From contig JADQAV010000005.1 in assembly GCA_019775845.1 (NCBI GenBank), forward strand, positions 1-64,000: DNA of 64,000 bases. Direction: 5' to 3'. The DNA is from Myrmaecium sp. VS I D KN 1. Its lineage: Eukaryota > Ascomycota > Dothideomycetes > Valsariales > Valsariaceae. The translations under genes and the position numbers were made by a program. The notes under the pieces are model-generated. The model was not told the DNA's origin. It did not search any database and worked only from the letters and a program-made list of their open reading frames with translations. The first letter of the stretch is position 1. Each line of letters opens with the position of its first letter. This document shows positions 15,501-26,104 of the stretch, in pieces.

Positions 15501-16504
15501 TCGAAGGCATCATGGATCACTCTCGAGTCCTACTGCTCAATCGAACGGGCCACACCAAGCCTGCCAGAAAGTCCAAGGGAACCAAACGCACCAGTGACGT
15601 TTCTCAAACTGGCGTTTCCCATACTTCACAGAGTGCGGCTGCCAGTGGCTTGTCTCTAGCATTGAAATCGCGGCCTCGGCCCCAAAGGAAGAGTGCCGTC
15701 AACAATCAGGTTGATCCGGCAGCTCGTCGCATCATGTCGCTCAGCCAGATAACCGGCAACACTACAAAGGCTCCGCATGCTTATTCAGGCGCTGGAGGCG
15801 TGCCTAATACGAGCCTTAAGCGTGCGCATAGCGTCAAGTCCCAATTTATTCGCAAGACAAGCTGGGCAGATAGACGCAGAGAAAGCATGCCAATGTCGAC
15901 TCCGCATGAGAGCAACAAAGAGAACTGTGGTTTCAACGAAGCTCATGACAACCATAACCAACAAGACCTGGACGACTTGAGTGACGCCGGGACGGAGCGC
16001 CGGCGTAGCTTTGGTACGTCACACTATCCGGAGTCCATGTACGCCTACAGTGTGAACCCAAGTACTGAAGGGGATGTACGCTACGAGGTAGGTAGTTACG
16101 TCTCGGGCACTGACTACGACCGCCGTACGAGCCACGGAACTATGCGCTCTGCCTTGGGCGATGACGATGTTATAGACGAGGAAGTTGAGATCGACGAAGG
16201 GAGCGTCCGCTGCGCCGAGAACGAGGATGAGGATGAGGGCGAAAAGACTATCATGTGTGTGACCGGCAAAAACGAAGACGACCATTACGCCAATGACGCA
16301 AAGAAGCCCGGTGTGCATCAGGAAGAGCTTGACGACGAAGGCTCGGATGCTGGTGATCTAGTGCCTCCGCCTCTTGTGGGTAAAGGATCTGCCTTGGGTC
16401 CGTCCAGTGATGGTGATCTCGGTTCCGACCTTCTCAGCGCTACTATTGAAGGCGATCCTGATTACTTCAGAAGAGCGGCAGAGGAAGAATCAACAGTCGC
16501 TTGA
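9567..16504 (+). CDS. Giant repeat-rich coiled-coil protein, conserved in filamentous fungi
   Basis: Two exons, 9567-9664 and 9781-16504, give 2,273 residues. The start MPSNERGMSRDRDL and the junction SVPM/WDSSDPERAPPPLP match what I remember of orthologs usually labelled 'chromosome segregation'-like, a label of convenience. An earlier acceptor at 9711 is also in frame and would insert 23 residues. After a Ser/Pro-rich N-terminus, nt about 11220-13250 encode roughly 22 degenerate units of the pattern EILDAxKEGLxxLRxxI; nt about 13350-14010 encode six units of a second pattern, KxDVxxIExLLxxIKxxIDxL, two of which end in SLPDPETA or TLPDPDTI. Long coiled coil follows (about 14020-15510) with a proline run (PPPPPPP, about 15010), then a basic Ser/Arg-rich segment and an acidic tail. 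No transmembrane segment or enzymatic motif is visible. Function is unknown; the architecture suggests a structural scaffold. Confidence 0.9.
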
Positions 16505-17236
16505 TTCAGCAAAGTTTGGCACGCCTGGCCATGATGCGGATGCTTGAGGACGGGCTGTCGTGCCTTCGAGCTATGATTTCCTTATGTCCTTTGTTTTTTT
16601 GGGGCTATTACTCTTTCTGAAACTGTTAATATTCATGTATGGTGCTTACGGAGTTTCATTGGATCTCTTCCTTCACGCACCGTCTCCTTTGGTGCTCGGT
16701 TTGGAATGAAGCTTGATGGGCTTAGGATTAGTCACGCGTTGGATGTACCTCATGTATATACCTTATGATTATGGCTTTGGGGTGGAGGGGAGGGTTCTCT
16801 TGATCAGTAACAGCAACAATTGACCATTACGTTCATTCGCATCTAAGAAGTAAAGTAATTCAGAGGGTAGGATTTTCATCCCACCGAGGCAAATCAGCGG
16901 TATTTATTCTGCACATGATAATCTAAACAATACCGATTGAGCGTTGCGGTGCTTACAGATCTCTCCGCAAGGGGTCAATAAGAGACAGCATTTTCTGTTC
17001 CAACTGAGCGTTCGAGCTACTGTATATTTTGTGATCGTTGAATATTGATTGCACATGTACGCGCTCTCCGCAAGACTCCGTGTCTTAGACCGAGGAGGTC
17101 GGCGGAAAACAGTGGGGAGCTGGGCACGCTGGGGTACGGGTAGCCGAGTAAACCTCCGGCGCAGTCCGCGCAACGTCAGGGCAGCGCCTGCCAACAATGA
17201 AGCAAGTGCACCGGCGGAGGAGTGCAGATTGCCACG
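16505..17236. other. Intergenic region, coiled-coil gene / AP-2 sigma
   Basis: This holds the 3' UTR of the coiled-coil gene and the promoter of the AP-2 sigma gene. A TACGGAGT motif occurs at 16647-16654. The long minus-strand frame across 16904-17941 is a shadow of AP-2 sigma codon bias. Nothing else was recognised. Confidence 0.5.
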
Positions 17237-17902
17237 ATGGTCCTCTCGTTCATTTTGATACAGAACCGGCAGTACGTCTGCTTCCGAACACTTCCCTGGG
17301 CCCCTTACCGCGAATGATGCTGATGTAACCGGCGCTTCAGAGGCAAGACTCGCCTGGCGAAATGGTACGCTCCGTACAGTGTGAGTTGGCCCCAGACTAC
17401 AACATGTACTCCACGCCGTGACTAACGTCGCATGAAGGATGAGGAGAAGGTCAAACTGAAGGGGGAGGTACGCCGTCATCCCGCCCTCCTGCGCTTCCCC
17501 AAGCGCACGCCTGCTTGAAACCTCGCGTTGCTCACCATTCCTCCCTCCCCCTTTGTCCCCGACGGCCAGGTCCACCGCCTCATCGCCCCGCGCGACCAGA
17601 AGCACCAGTCCAACTTCGTCGAGTTCCGGAACACGTCCAAGATCGTGTACCGCCGGTACGCCGGCCTGTTCTTCTGCGCCTGCGTCGACACCAACGACAA
17701 CGAGCTCGCCTACCTCGAGGCCATCCACTTCTTCGTCGAGGTCCTCGACGCCTTCTTCGGCAACGTCTGCGAGCTCGACCTCGTCTTCAACTTCTACAAG
17801 GTCTACGCCATCCTCGACGAGGTCTTCCTCGCCGGCGAGATCGAGGAGACGAGCAAGCAGGTCGTGCTCACCCGGTTGGAACACTTGGACAAGCTGGAAT
17901 GA
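17237..17902 (+). CDS. aps2: AP-2 clathrin adaptor complex, sigma subunit
   Basis: This is the small subunit of the AP-2 adaptor, which links clathrin to cargo and PI(4,5)P2 at the plasma membrane during endocytosis. Four exons, 17237-17271, 17341-17380, 17438-17467 and 17570-17902, give 145 residues, close to the family length. The assembled protein opens [20 protein letters not shown] and includes [28 protein letters not shown], and the end [12 protein letters not shown], all diagnostic of sigma-2 rather than sigma-1 or sigma-3. The first three exons are only 35, 40 and 30 nt and are easily missed. In exon 4, 108 of 110 sense codons end in G or C, far more than in the neighbouring RPA190 or coiled-coil genes. 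The convergent neighbour is RPA190. Confidence 0.96.
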
Positions 17903-18264
17903 GGGACGGACGCAAGCAGGGAACCGAAACACCATCACCATATCAAGGCGTTCAGGGAGTTCGTGGGAGGCATGCTGTAAAGCCTTTCGAGTGCAGAGAT
18001 ATTCAACTTCGGTGATATGTTACATATAATTAACTGATTTCCATTTACGGCCGCGCTCTCTCTCCTTCTCACTATCGAATGTGAGCTCTTGAAAACCATA
18101 TAACTTCATGTTGAACATGTTGATTCTAAACTACTTTTACTAACCCAAACTCCACCACAAGCTCCAAAATGGATGCCGAGCCAGAAGAACACCGTCCGAT
18201 ATACACACACCCGACCCAAAATCGTCTCGAAGTTGACATCAATATACGACAATACGCTTTACAG
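17903..18264. other. Convergent 3' intergenic region, AP-2 sigma / RPA190
   Basis: Short AT-richer spacer expected to hold the two 3' ends. No gene or repeat was recognised. Confidence 0.5.
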
Positions 18265-21200
18265 TTATGCAGAAACAGGAACCTTGGTCAAGACGTCAAA
18301 CCCACCGGTTCCCACCTTAGACATTTTACCGATTACGATGCGAGCACTGGGATTGCTCAGGTCATCATAGTCGTCGTCAAGCACAGCGTCTCTGAGGAAT
18401 CCAACAGTGGTCTCGAAGCTCATCTTCATGAAAGGGCTTACACTGCTCTTGAGACCGTTGCGATTGAAGGGCGTGTATCCACCACCACGAGTCATGGTGT
18501 CGGCAATGAGATTGAGATGGCGTTGGTCGACACTGATACCGTGACCGCTGAAGACGGCATGCATTTCCCGCACAATGTTCGCGCGGCAAGCTTCCACGCC
18601 GTACAGACGCAACATGGCGGCAATATCGTTCGTGAAGATCTTGTTGGGATTAATCACGTCCTGGTAGTCGCGCATAGCAAGCAGATTAGCACCCTCGGTG
18701 AGGACGACCGGAACTTCAACTTCCACGCCTTCAGCGTTCCTCTCTTTCTCGGTAGCATACGTGCACGCGGCGATACCTGGAATGACTTGAATAGTTGCAG
18801 CACGGCAAGCCGATTCAACGAGGTGCAGCATCAGGAGCTTGGGAGAACTTGCTGCGTACTCGAAAGTGAGTTCACACCACCGACCGGATTTATCATCGAA
18901 CTTGAAGGACGTCACCGCCTCATTGCCAGACTTGGATTGAATGCGCGATTCGCGCTCCTTGGCGTCTTCTGCAGGTAGGTTCTTCCGCTTGGGAGCTGAT
19001 TCATCATCAGAATCGCCAGAGGTATCCGATTCGGCCCCGGAGCTACCACCGTAAGTCTCATCCTCCATTTCAATATCCGGTGACGTTGCTCTTCGGGCCA
19101 TAGCTTCTTCCTCCTCATCCGGGGCGTCATATGAGACGTTCTCTGATCGATTGGATTTTTGCTTGCTGTGCGTGGCATCATCATCGCCGTCATCATCAGC
19201 GTCATCATCACCGCCTTCATTATCACCCTCCGGACGGCCTTCATCCTGTGTGATAGTACCAACAGACTCTCCAATGGCAGGCAGGGCATCGGATTTGGCT
19301 GCAGTCTTCAGGGATTGTTCGTCGCCCTTTTTCTTGAGCTCAGTCTTGATCATTTTGGCGAGGCGAGGAATGAAATGCCTTTCAAGTGCGCGAAGGACAT
19401 CCGGCACCTGGATAGCATATTCTTCGCAGTACTCTTCCGACGGATAGAAGTCAAGTCGGATCTTATAGACTTTCGCTTGGCCAAAGGCGACACCCTTTCC
19501 AAGAGTCTCGGTCACAGTCACTTTGTCGATGACCTCTGAAAGTGAGAGCCTGCTGAGACCTTTGGCGAAGGTCTGAGCCTGCTCTTTGGTGATCTCGGGG
19601 TTGAGATGCAGCGTCATTGATGGAGTTGATATGGTGGCGCTGGCAGTCATGACAATTTCTCGAAGACGAGGAATACCGAGTGTGACGTTCTTGGCGGAGT
19701 GACCAGCCAAATGGAAAGTGTTCAATGTCATCTGGGTGGAAGGCTCACCCACGGACTGACCAGCAACGACACCCACAGCTTCACCAGCTTCAATAATCGA
19801 CTTGAGGAATTTGACGTCCAAAGCTGCCTCGAAATTCTTTCGGATGACCTTGCCATCCGTGTCCTTCTTCTTTTTCTTGATCAGCTTGTCTGGATTGTCC
19901 TCGCAGTACTGAGTAGAATGTTAGCATATCTTAACCGACACATTTGACAAGGATGTTCAAACCTTTCTTCTCTCATTGAAGAATTTTTCGGAAGTACTAC
20001 CAGCAAACCGACTTGGAGGAAATACGGCCGGCGCAGGGTCCATTATGGCCAGATCCCCTGTCTTCCTGTACTTCTTCGAGGCAGTCTTGGTCCATTCAGC
20101 TGCTTCCTCACTTTGGATCTTGACGTAATCTTCTCTCATGTTCAGAGTATGGAACAATGAGAAGAAATTTTCCGCTTGAAACTTGAAGTCATTCAAATAT
20201 TTCGCCTTGGTGGGATCCAAACCGTCTTCGCCATACAGGAATTGAACCATGGTGCCGTCGGCGTCGCGTACTGAAGTATCGTGTTCGACCTTCAGGCCTT
20301 CCATACCCTTGATAAGACAACGTTGCAGGTAACCTGAACGAGAAGTCTTGACAGCTGTGTCGATAAGACCTTCACGACCAGCCATCGTGTGGAAATAGTA
20401 TTCTTGGGGGCGAATACCAGTCAAGAAACGGTCCGTAATGTAACCTCCAGCACGCACACTAGGTTCGAACGGCTTGAAGCATGGCAACGATTTACCACTG
20501 ACCATGATTGGAACACGGCGACCCTCCAAAACTTGCTGGCCAAGATTGCAAGAGATGAGGTTGGCGTTAACCTGTGATCCTTTCGCGCCGGAATTCGTCA
20601 TTGCCTGCATTTGATTTTTAGGGAAAGGCTTGACAAGACCAGCCGGCAAACAAGCGTTTGTAACTTTGGATGACAGATCCTTAGTTTGGCTATTGGTCAC
20701 CATATCGAGGCCTTGCTGTTTTGTGTCGTCCCTCATCACTTCTTCAAGTCGTCTCTTCAGTTCGGGATCGTCCGTTGTTGGGTTCTTATCTTGCAAGGAG
20801 ACATATTTCGAAGCAACTCGGAGACCAATAGAGTCTGCATCTGCGAGTTCTTGCTTACGCATTGCCTCACCTTCCGAAGTGAGAATCAAATCCTCAACGC
20901 CGCAAGAGAAAGCGCGCATGTGCAGGAGCTTCGTCAACAATCTACCGAGAATGCTCAATAGTCGTCCAGCTACGCTGTGGCCATAAGTTTCATAGATGGC
21001 ATTGACGAGTCCACCTTCCGCAGGCCCGATTTGCTTCTTATCCAGGATCCCAGATATAAACTCGCCATCGTCAAAGATGACTTTGCCTTCCTCAGAGTCC
21101 TTGCTTCCCCAGAGAGAGGCAGACGTTTGTGATTTCGAGTGAAGAGTTAGACCGGGATGAGTTGGGGGTCGGATATTTTTCAAGACGCTGGTCACAACCT

Positions 21201-23532
21201 GTTTGCCGGTCCAAAGCGGCCGAGGCTTCATAATTGCAGGAGGCACAGTGAGCAATCGTCCAGATGTGGTGTGATTGTCTTCGGGGCGCATCCCAGCGTA
21301 TAGCAATTGGTGGTAATCTTCCTTGGTAAAGAAGATATCACGGTTTGTGAGCCAGACAGCCATCGAAATGTGATCCTGGATCAAACCTCGCAGGGGTTTA
21401 CCGGCCGTGGCAGACAAATACTGATGGTCCGTGTCCGCAATACTGAGGGCTTCTGCCCTTGCGATCTCATTCTGTGGGAAATGCATGTTCATTTCATCTC
21501 CATCAAAATCGGCGTTGTACGTATTGCAGTTAGCATAGTGCATACGGATCGTCTTCTCGCCCGGGAGCACCCGCGCTCGATGAGCCATCATGGACGGCTT
21601 ATGTAGAGTTGGCTGACGGTTCATGATCACCACATCTCCGTTGTTGAGATGCCTATAGACCTTCTTGTTCTTGTTGCCCTTCATGCTGGTACTTGAAGGT
21701 GCAAGAAGCTGGTTGGCAAGAGCCTGGCGCTCTTCAAAATTCTTGTGAGCGAGGTTTATGACCTGGCCATTTTCGTTCTCAATGGCAACGGCACCAGGCC
21801 ATCTCTCTGTTCCATTCAGCACTGCCTCTTTCAGGTCGTAGAAGTTATGCGTAGTCACAGGTTCCGGATATGTTAATCTCTTCGCAAAAACGGGGGGAAC
21901 GCCGATCTCGTTGGTTTCAATGTTGGGGTCAGGCGAAATGACACTGCGAGCGGCAAAGTTCACACGCTTCCCCATCATGTTCTTACGGAAGAGGCCTTCC
22001 TTTTTCTCAAGGTTCTGCTTGATCCCGTCCTCTTGCTTGCGTCCGGCAGCCCCCTGTATCGGATTGCGATCTCTGTCAATCAGAGAGTTCACCGCATCCT
22101 GAAGGTGTATCCAGGCATTCTGTAAGTCGTCGAAGTTGCGCTGCCTTCTGCCAGGGTCGCGCTGCTGGGTGTTGATTTCTCTTGTGATCTGGCGCATGAG
22201 GTCGCACGCCTGAAGGATATTCTTGTACAGCGAATTACGGGCAGCCTCCGCTATCTCATCGCTACCGGTCCTCGCTTCGGGTCGATATCTGGTCGGTGCC
22301 ACAAGGAGAGTGTTGATAAAGAACATATCTGCAGTGATAGGGGCTCGCCTTTTACCCCTTGCGCGGCTGCTATAGACCAAGCCCAGGATCTCCTCCTCTT
22401 GCTCAAAAAGCAAAGTTAGCGCAGCGTGCACCTCCATAGCACTCATATATTCTTGTTTCTCCGTTTCCGCCGCAGGAATAGTGGAGATCGCAGCTGCTTC
22501 TGCGGTAACGGTCTCACCGTCAACACCTTCGTCAGTAGCGTCTCCCATTTCCTCATCCGCATCCTCATCTTGCGAATTCTCGAGATCAGCTACGCCTTCA
22601 TCGCCGTGAAGTGTGTCTTTTTTCATTGCGGCCATCTTTCTCTTAGCTAGAATGTTGAGCGGATTTTCCGCTTTCCGTCCGTCCTGAATCATGGCCGCCT
22701 TATCTTTACCAGAAAGAGGCTTCTTGAAGATTTTGACATACCGGTCCTTGCGGAAACTCGGCGAGATACTGAAATCGCATGAGCGAAGAACTTCGGATAG
22801 CGGGTGCATGATAACTCACCCTTGGCAGTTGAGACATTTCTTGATAGCAGTGATCGCAGTCATGAACTCCTTGATCACGGCCCTTCGCGCGTCGCTGGCA
22901 GCTTCACTCTTTTCGGCTACTGACTCTCCTCGTTTGCGCTCGGCGGCGGCAAGTTTGATTGCCCTTCGAACGAAGTTGTTCCTCTTTTCCGCAAGGTCTG
23001 CGGGGTCGTCATCGTCTGATTCGGAATCTTCGGCTTTGCGCTTTCCCATGCGCGCCTTAGGAACCATCTCGTCGATATCTTGAAGTTCCTTCAGAAGGCC
23101 ATGCTTGATGAGCCGTAATTTGCAAGCAAATCTATTGACCTCGATGCGGGACATTTTCAACTTGTGACAGTAGACACACTTCGCTCGTAGCAGCCGTAGG
23201 ACTTGGTCCATGAATGTCGGGTGATACACTTGGACTGGCAGTTCGATATGACCACAGTGCCCGGGGCACTGAAACTTGCCCAGATTACATGTCGAGCACC
23301 TAGACGCAACATTAAGCAACGCCTCCTAGACGGGTAGAGGACAAGCTTACGGATTGTCAAGAAACGCGCCTAGAGCAGGATCGTAAAGACCTCCGGGCAC
23401 GGGATGGAGTAGAGTATCGAAGGTAGTGGGATTCGTGATGCGCTTCACCGAAAGGGCCTTGATCTCCTCAGAAGTCATGTACCCAAATTCGACGCCTGTA
23501 ATGGCAGACGAGACTGGTTGAGAGATATTCAT
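18265..23532 (-). CDS. rpa190: RNA polymerase I largest subunit (A190)
   Basis: This is the catalytic subunit that transcribes the 35S rRNA precursor in the nucleolus. Four exons on the minus strand, 23532-23351, 23299-22820, 22768-19963 and 19908-18265, give 1,703 residues. N-terminal zinc-binding cysteines are visible (CSTCNLGKFQCPGHCGH from residue 62, then CVYC and CLNC). The catalytic magnesium loop NADFDGDEMNMH starts at residue 639, with bridge/trigger-helix regions such as GVVAGQSVGEPSTQMTLNTFH further on. Pol I identity, rather than Pol II, is shown by the N-terminal spacing, the absence of heptad repeats, and the acidic insertion GGDDDADDDGDDD near the C-terminus within exon 4. Acidic low-complexity inserts also occur in exons 2 and 3. 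The gene is head to head with prp3 over 379 bp. Confidence 0.97.
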
Positions 23533-23911
23533 GGCTGCAAGCGACGACGAGTGGCCGATTCGGTCGCGCTTCTGCAGAGCTCAATCGAGCTTTTGTCGTT
23601 GGTGGCTTTCCTGAACAAGGCGGGAGTGGGAGGGTCGCGAAGGAAAAATTCTGCCAGGCGGTGTATCCTCCGCTCTCCGCCGACAGCGCGCGCGCTCCGC
23701 TGCAAGCTTGCGCTCCCGCACGACCTCGCGTAGCCTTGATTGATCATTTCGGTGACGAAACTACGGAGTATCCCCCACCGACTCCGGCATCTTCAAGCTC
23801 TCGGCCTCGCTTCCCTCCCAAGCAACGATATATCCTGACCTATCTTATCTGCAGCAGCTTCCTGAGGAACAAGCACACACCCTTCCGCCTTGTTTTGGAG
23901 AGCTTGTCGCC
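23533..23911. promoter_or_regulatory. Divergent promoter region, RPA190/PRP3
   Basis: These 379 bp separate the start codons of two head-to-head RNA-machinery genes. A TACGGAGTA motif lies at 23762-23770. A shared bidirectional promoter is inferred from spacing only. Confidence 0.6.
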
Positions 23912-25708
23912 ATGGGGGAGAAACGCCCTCACCCCGACTCGGCCAAGGTCGATATTGCGAAGAAAGTGGCAGAGGCAAAAGCGAGAGCGGCAGCTGCAGC
24001 TGCGAGAAGCAAGCAAAATGTTGCGAACGAACGACCTACGCCTTTAGCACATACACCGCAAATACATACGTCTCCGCCTCCGAGCAGTATACCGCCGCGG
24101 ACTACATCTGCCCCGTCACAATCTCAGAATGCCAACAGCGCCCAGGAGAAGATTGCAGAAGTAAAAGCGAGGATCGAGGCAATGAAAGCAGAAAAGGCTG
24201 CGACTTCTGCGGCGCCCCAAAATGACCTTCAGGCGAAAATCGTCGCGGCCAAAGCAAGGGCAGCGGCAGCGGCAGCAGCGGCAGCCAACAAGATCCCACA
24301 AAATGGGACAATGCAGGCAACTTCGCCGCCTCCACCTGCTACAACCGCTCCGGAACCCCGCGGTGGTCTCAAGATTGGCCTGCATCCAATGCTGATGGGT
24401 GATATGGGGGCAGATGGGCGGACTAAGGGCAAGGACGCTATGGGGCCTAAGTTCGCGACGACTATCGCCAATAGAAGAACGGAATCGCCCATGCAGAAGG
24501 ACCAAAAGCAACTCGATCTCTCGCCCCCCAGTGTCGAGGAGCTGAAGAAGAATCCCTACTTCGATGCAAGCCTCGGCACACCAGCAGTGGCTCGGCCGCA
24601 TAAGAGAGCATTAGTGTTCAATCAACCTGGCAAGTACGTCGCGCAGGCCTCCGAGCAGAGGCAGAAGCAGCGCTTGGAGGAATTGAACAAGCAGCTCGCA
24701 GAGGAAGCACGTAAGAAGGCCCTAGAGGAGGCCGATAACGAAAAGGCTTTCCTTGTTCAGCCCCCACCTGAAATTGAATGGTGGGATGAAGTCTTCATTA
24801 ATGGAAGGGATTACGAAAACCTCGATGCGCCTGGAAAACTGAAGATTGATTCCCCGGACGAGAAATCCGTCGAGATGATCATTGGTTTGGTGCAACATCC
24901 TGTACCAATTGAACCACCTCAGGATAAGCTTGCGCCCGAGTTGAAACCACAATACCTGACAAAGCACGAACAAGCCAAACTTCGACGACAACGCCGTATG
25001 GCGGAACACAAAGAACAACAAGCCAAGATCCGCCTAGGGCTTGAACCGCCTCCGCCACCCAAGGTCAAAAAAGGCAACCTTATGCGTGTTCTTGGTGAGC
25101 AGGCCGTTAAGGATCCCACAGCCGTTGAGGCAGAGGTAAACCGCCAGATTGCGGAGCGACGGATGAAGCATGAGCAAATGAATGAAGAACGGAAACTCAC
25201 GAAAGAGGAAAGGCATGAGAAACTCGCCAAGCAACAGGAGATGGATGCCGCCAAGGGTATATATGTTTGCGTCTTCCGCGTCGACAACCTGTCGTTCGGG
25301 AAACATCGCTATCAGGTGGATGTTTTTGCAAAAGAATACAGCCTCACCGGCACCGTCATTCTCCATCCGAAGATGAACCTGATCATCGTTGAAGGGGGCG
25401 AGTATAGCGTGAAGAAGTACAAGAAGACGATGCTTAATCGTGTCAAGTGGACCGAGAACGCCATGCCGAACTCGGTTCGCGAGGGAAATAGAGAGGTGGA
25501 GGCTGGATGGCTGCAATCCGTTGATGAAAACGGCAACCTCAAAGATCTCTCTCAGAACAGATGCATCCTGGTTTGGGAGGGCATGGAGCGCCAACGTTCT
25601 TTTAGGAAGTGGGGTACTCGTGTGTGCGAAACGGACGCGGAGGCAAAGGATGCATTGAGTCGGGCCAAGATGGAGAACATGTGGACGCTGGCCAAGAGCA
25701 TCGAGTAA
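23912..25708 (+). CDS. prp3: U4/U6 small nuclear ribonucleoprotein Prp3
   Basis: Prp3 binds the U4/U6 snRNA duplex and helps hold the U4/U6.U5 tri-snRNP together before spliceosome activation. Single exon of 598 residues. The N-terminus is alanine/lysine-rich with repeated A-K-A-R-A segments, followed by a proline-rich linker; no PWI domain is seen, in contrast to human PRPF3. The PRP3 homology region spans about residues 230-445 (including LVQHPVPIEPP and YLTKHEQAKLRRQRR), and the C-terminal ferredoxin-like RNA-binding domain spans about 448-595 (FRVDNLSFGKHRYQVDVFA; LIIVEGGEYSVKKYKK). The start ATG at 23912 is followed by a conserved-looking MGEKRPHPDS. It is convergent with ltn1. Confidence 0.95.
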   Translation: MGEKRPHPDSAKVDIAKKVAEAKARAAAAAARSKQNVANERPTPLAHTPQIHTSPPPSSIPPRTTSAPSQSQNANSAQEKIAEVKARIEAMKAEKAATSAAPQNDLQAKIVAAKARAAAAAAAAANKIPQNGTMQATSPPPPATTAPEPRGGLKIGLHPMLMGDMGADGRTKGKDAMGPKFATTIANRRTESPMQKDQKQLDLSPPSVEELKKNPYFDASLGTPAVARPHKRALVFNQPGKYVAQASEQRQKQRLEELNKQLAEEARKKALEEADNEKAFLVQPPPEIEWWDEVFINGRDYENLDAPGKLKIDSPDEKSVEMIIGLVQHPVPIEPPQDKLAPELKPQYLTKHEQAKLRRQRRMAEHKEQQAKIRLGLEPPPPPKVKKGNLMRVLGEQAVKDPTAVEAEVNRQIAERRMKHEQMNEERKLTKEERHEKLAKQQEMDAAKGIYVCVFRVDNLSFGKHRYQVDVFAKEYSLTGTVILHPKMNLIIVEGGEYSVKKYKKTMLNRVKWTENAMPNSVREGNREVEAGWLQSVDENGNLKDLSQNRCILVWEGMERQRSFRKWGTRVCETDAEAKDALSRAKMENMWTLAKSIE

Positions 25709-26104
25709 GAAAGGGGGCCCCGATGCTTCATATTTCACGGCTGCGTTTTGACACAGGGCGCTGCTGCCAACATCAATTTCGAAGCTGAACTCGTTGGTCA
25801 AGAGGGCTGACAGAGGTTCTATGCACCTGGAGATGAGACGTTAGCTTTCTCCGAAGTGTTATCTCAACGAACGAGACTTAGAGATGCTGAGGAGCGTGCA
25901 CACTGAAACTCGCATATACAGTGCTATTCCTGCATGAAGAGCACGTTGCGGAAACATAGATCCTATTTTACCGAGTGGAGCGATATGCTCCATACTGAAA
26001 CTAATGATATCCCAATCCCATATATGTGCGCCATGAAATGCTTTCCATCCGGACCTCTATTCTTTCTTGTTTTTTCCATTTAATGCGCACCAAATCCCAC
26101 GCGT
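25709..26104. other. Convergent 3' intergenic region, PRP3/LTN1
   Basis: Expected to hold both 3' UTRs. No gene or repeat was seen. Confidence 0.5.

Noticed and set aside
16904-17941. 345-residue minus-strand open frame
   Set aside because: It is the antisense shadow of AP-2 sigma exons, produced by almost exclusive G/C third positions; it has no family resemblance.
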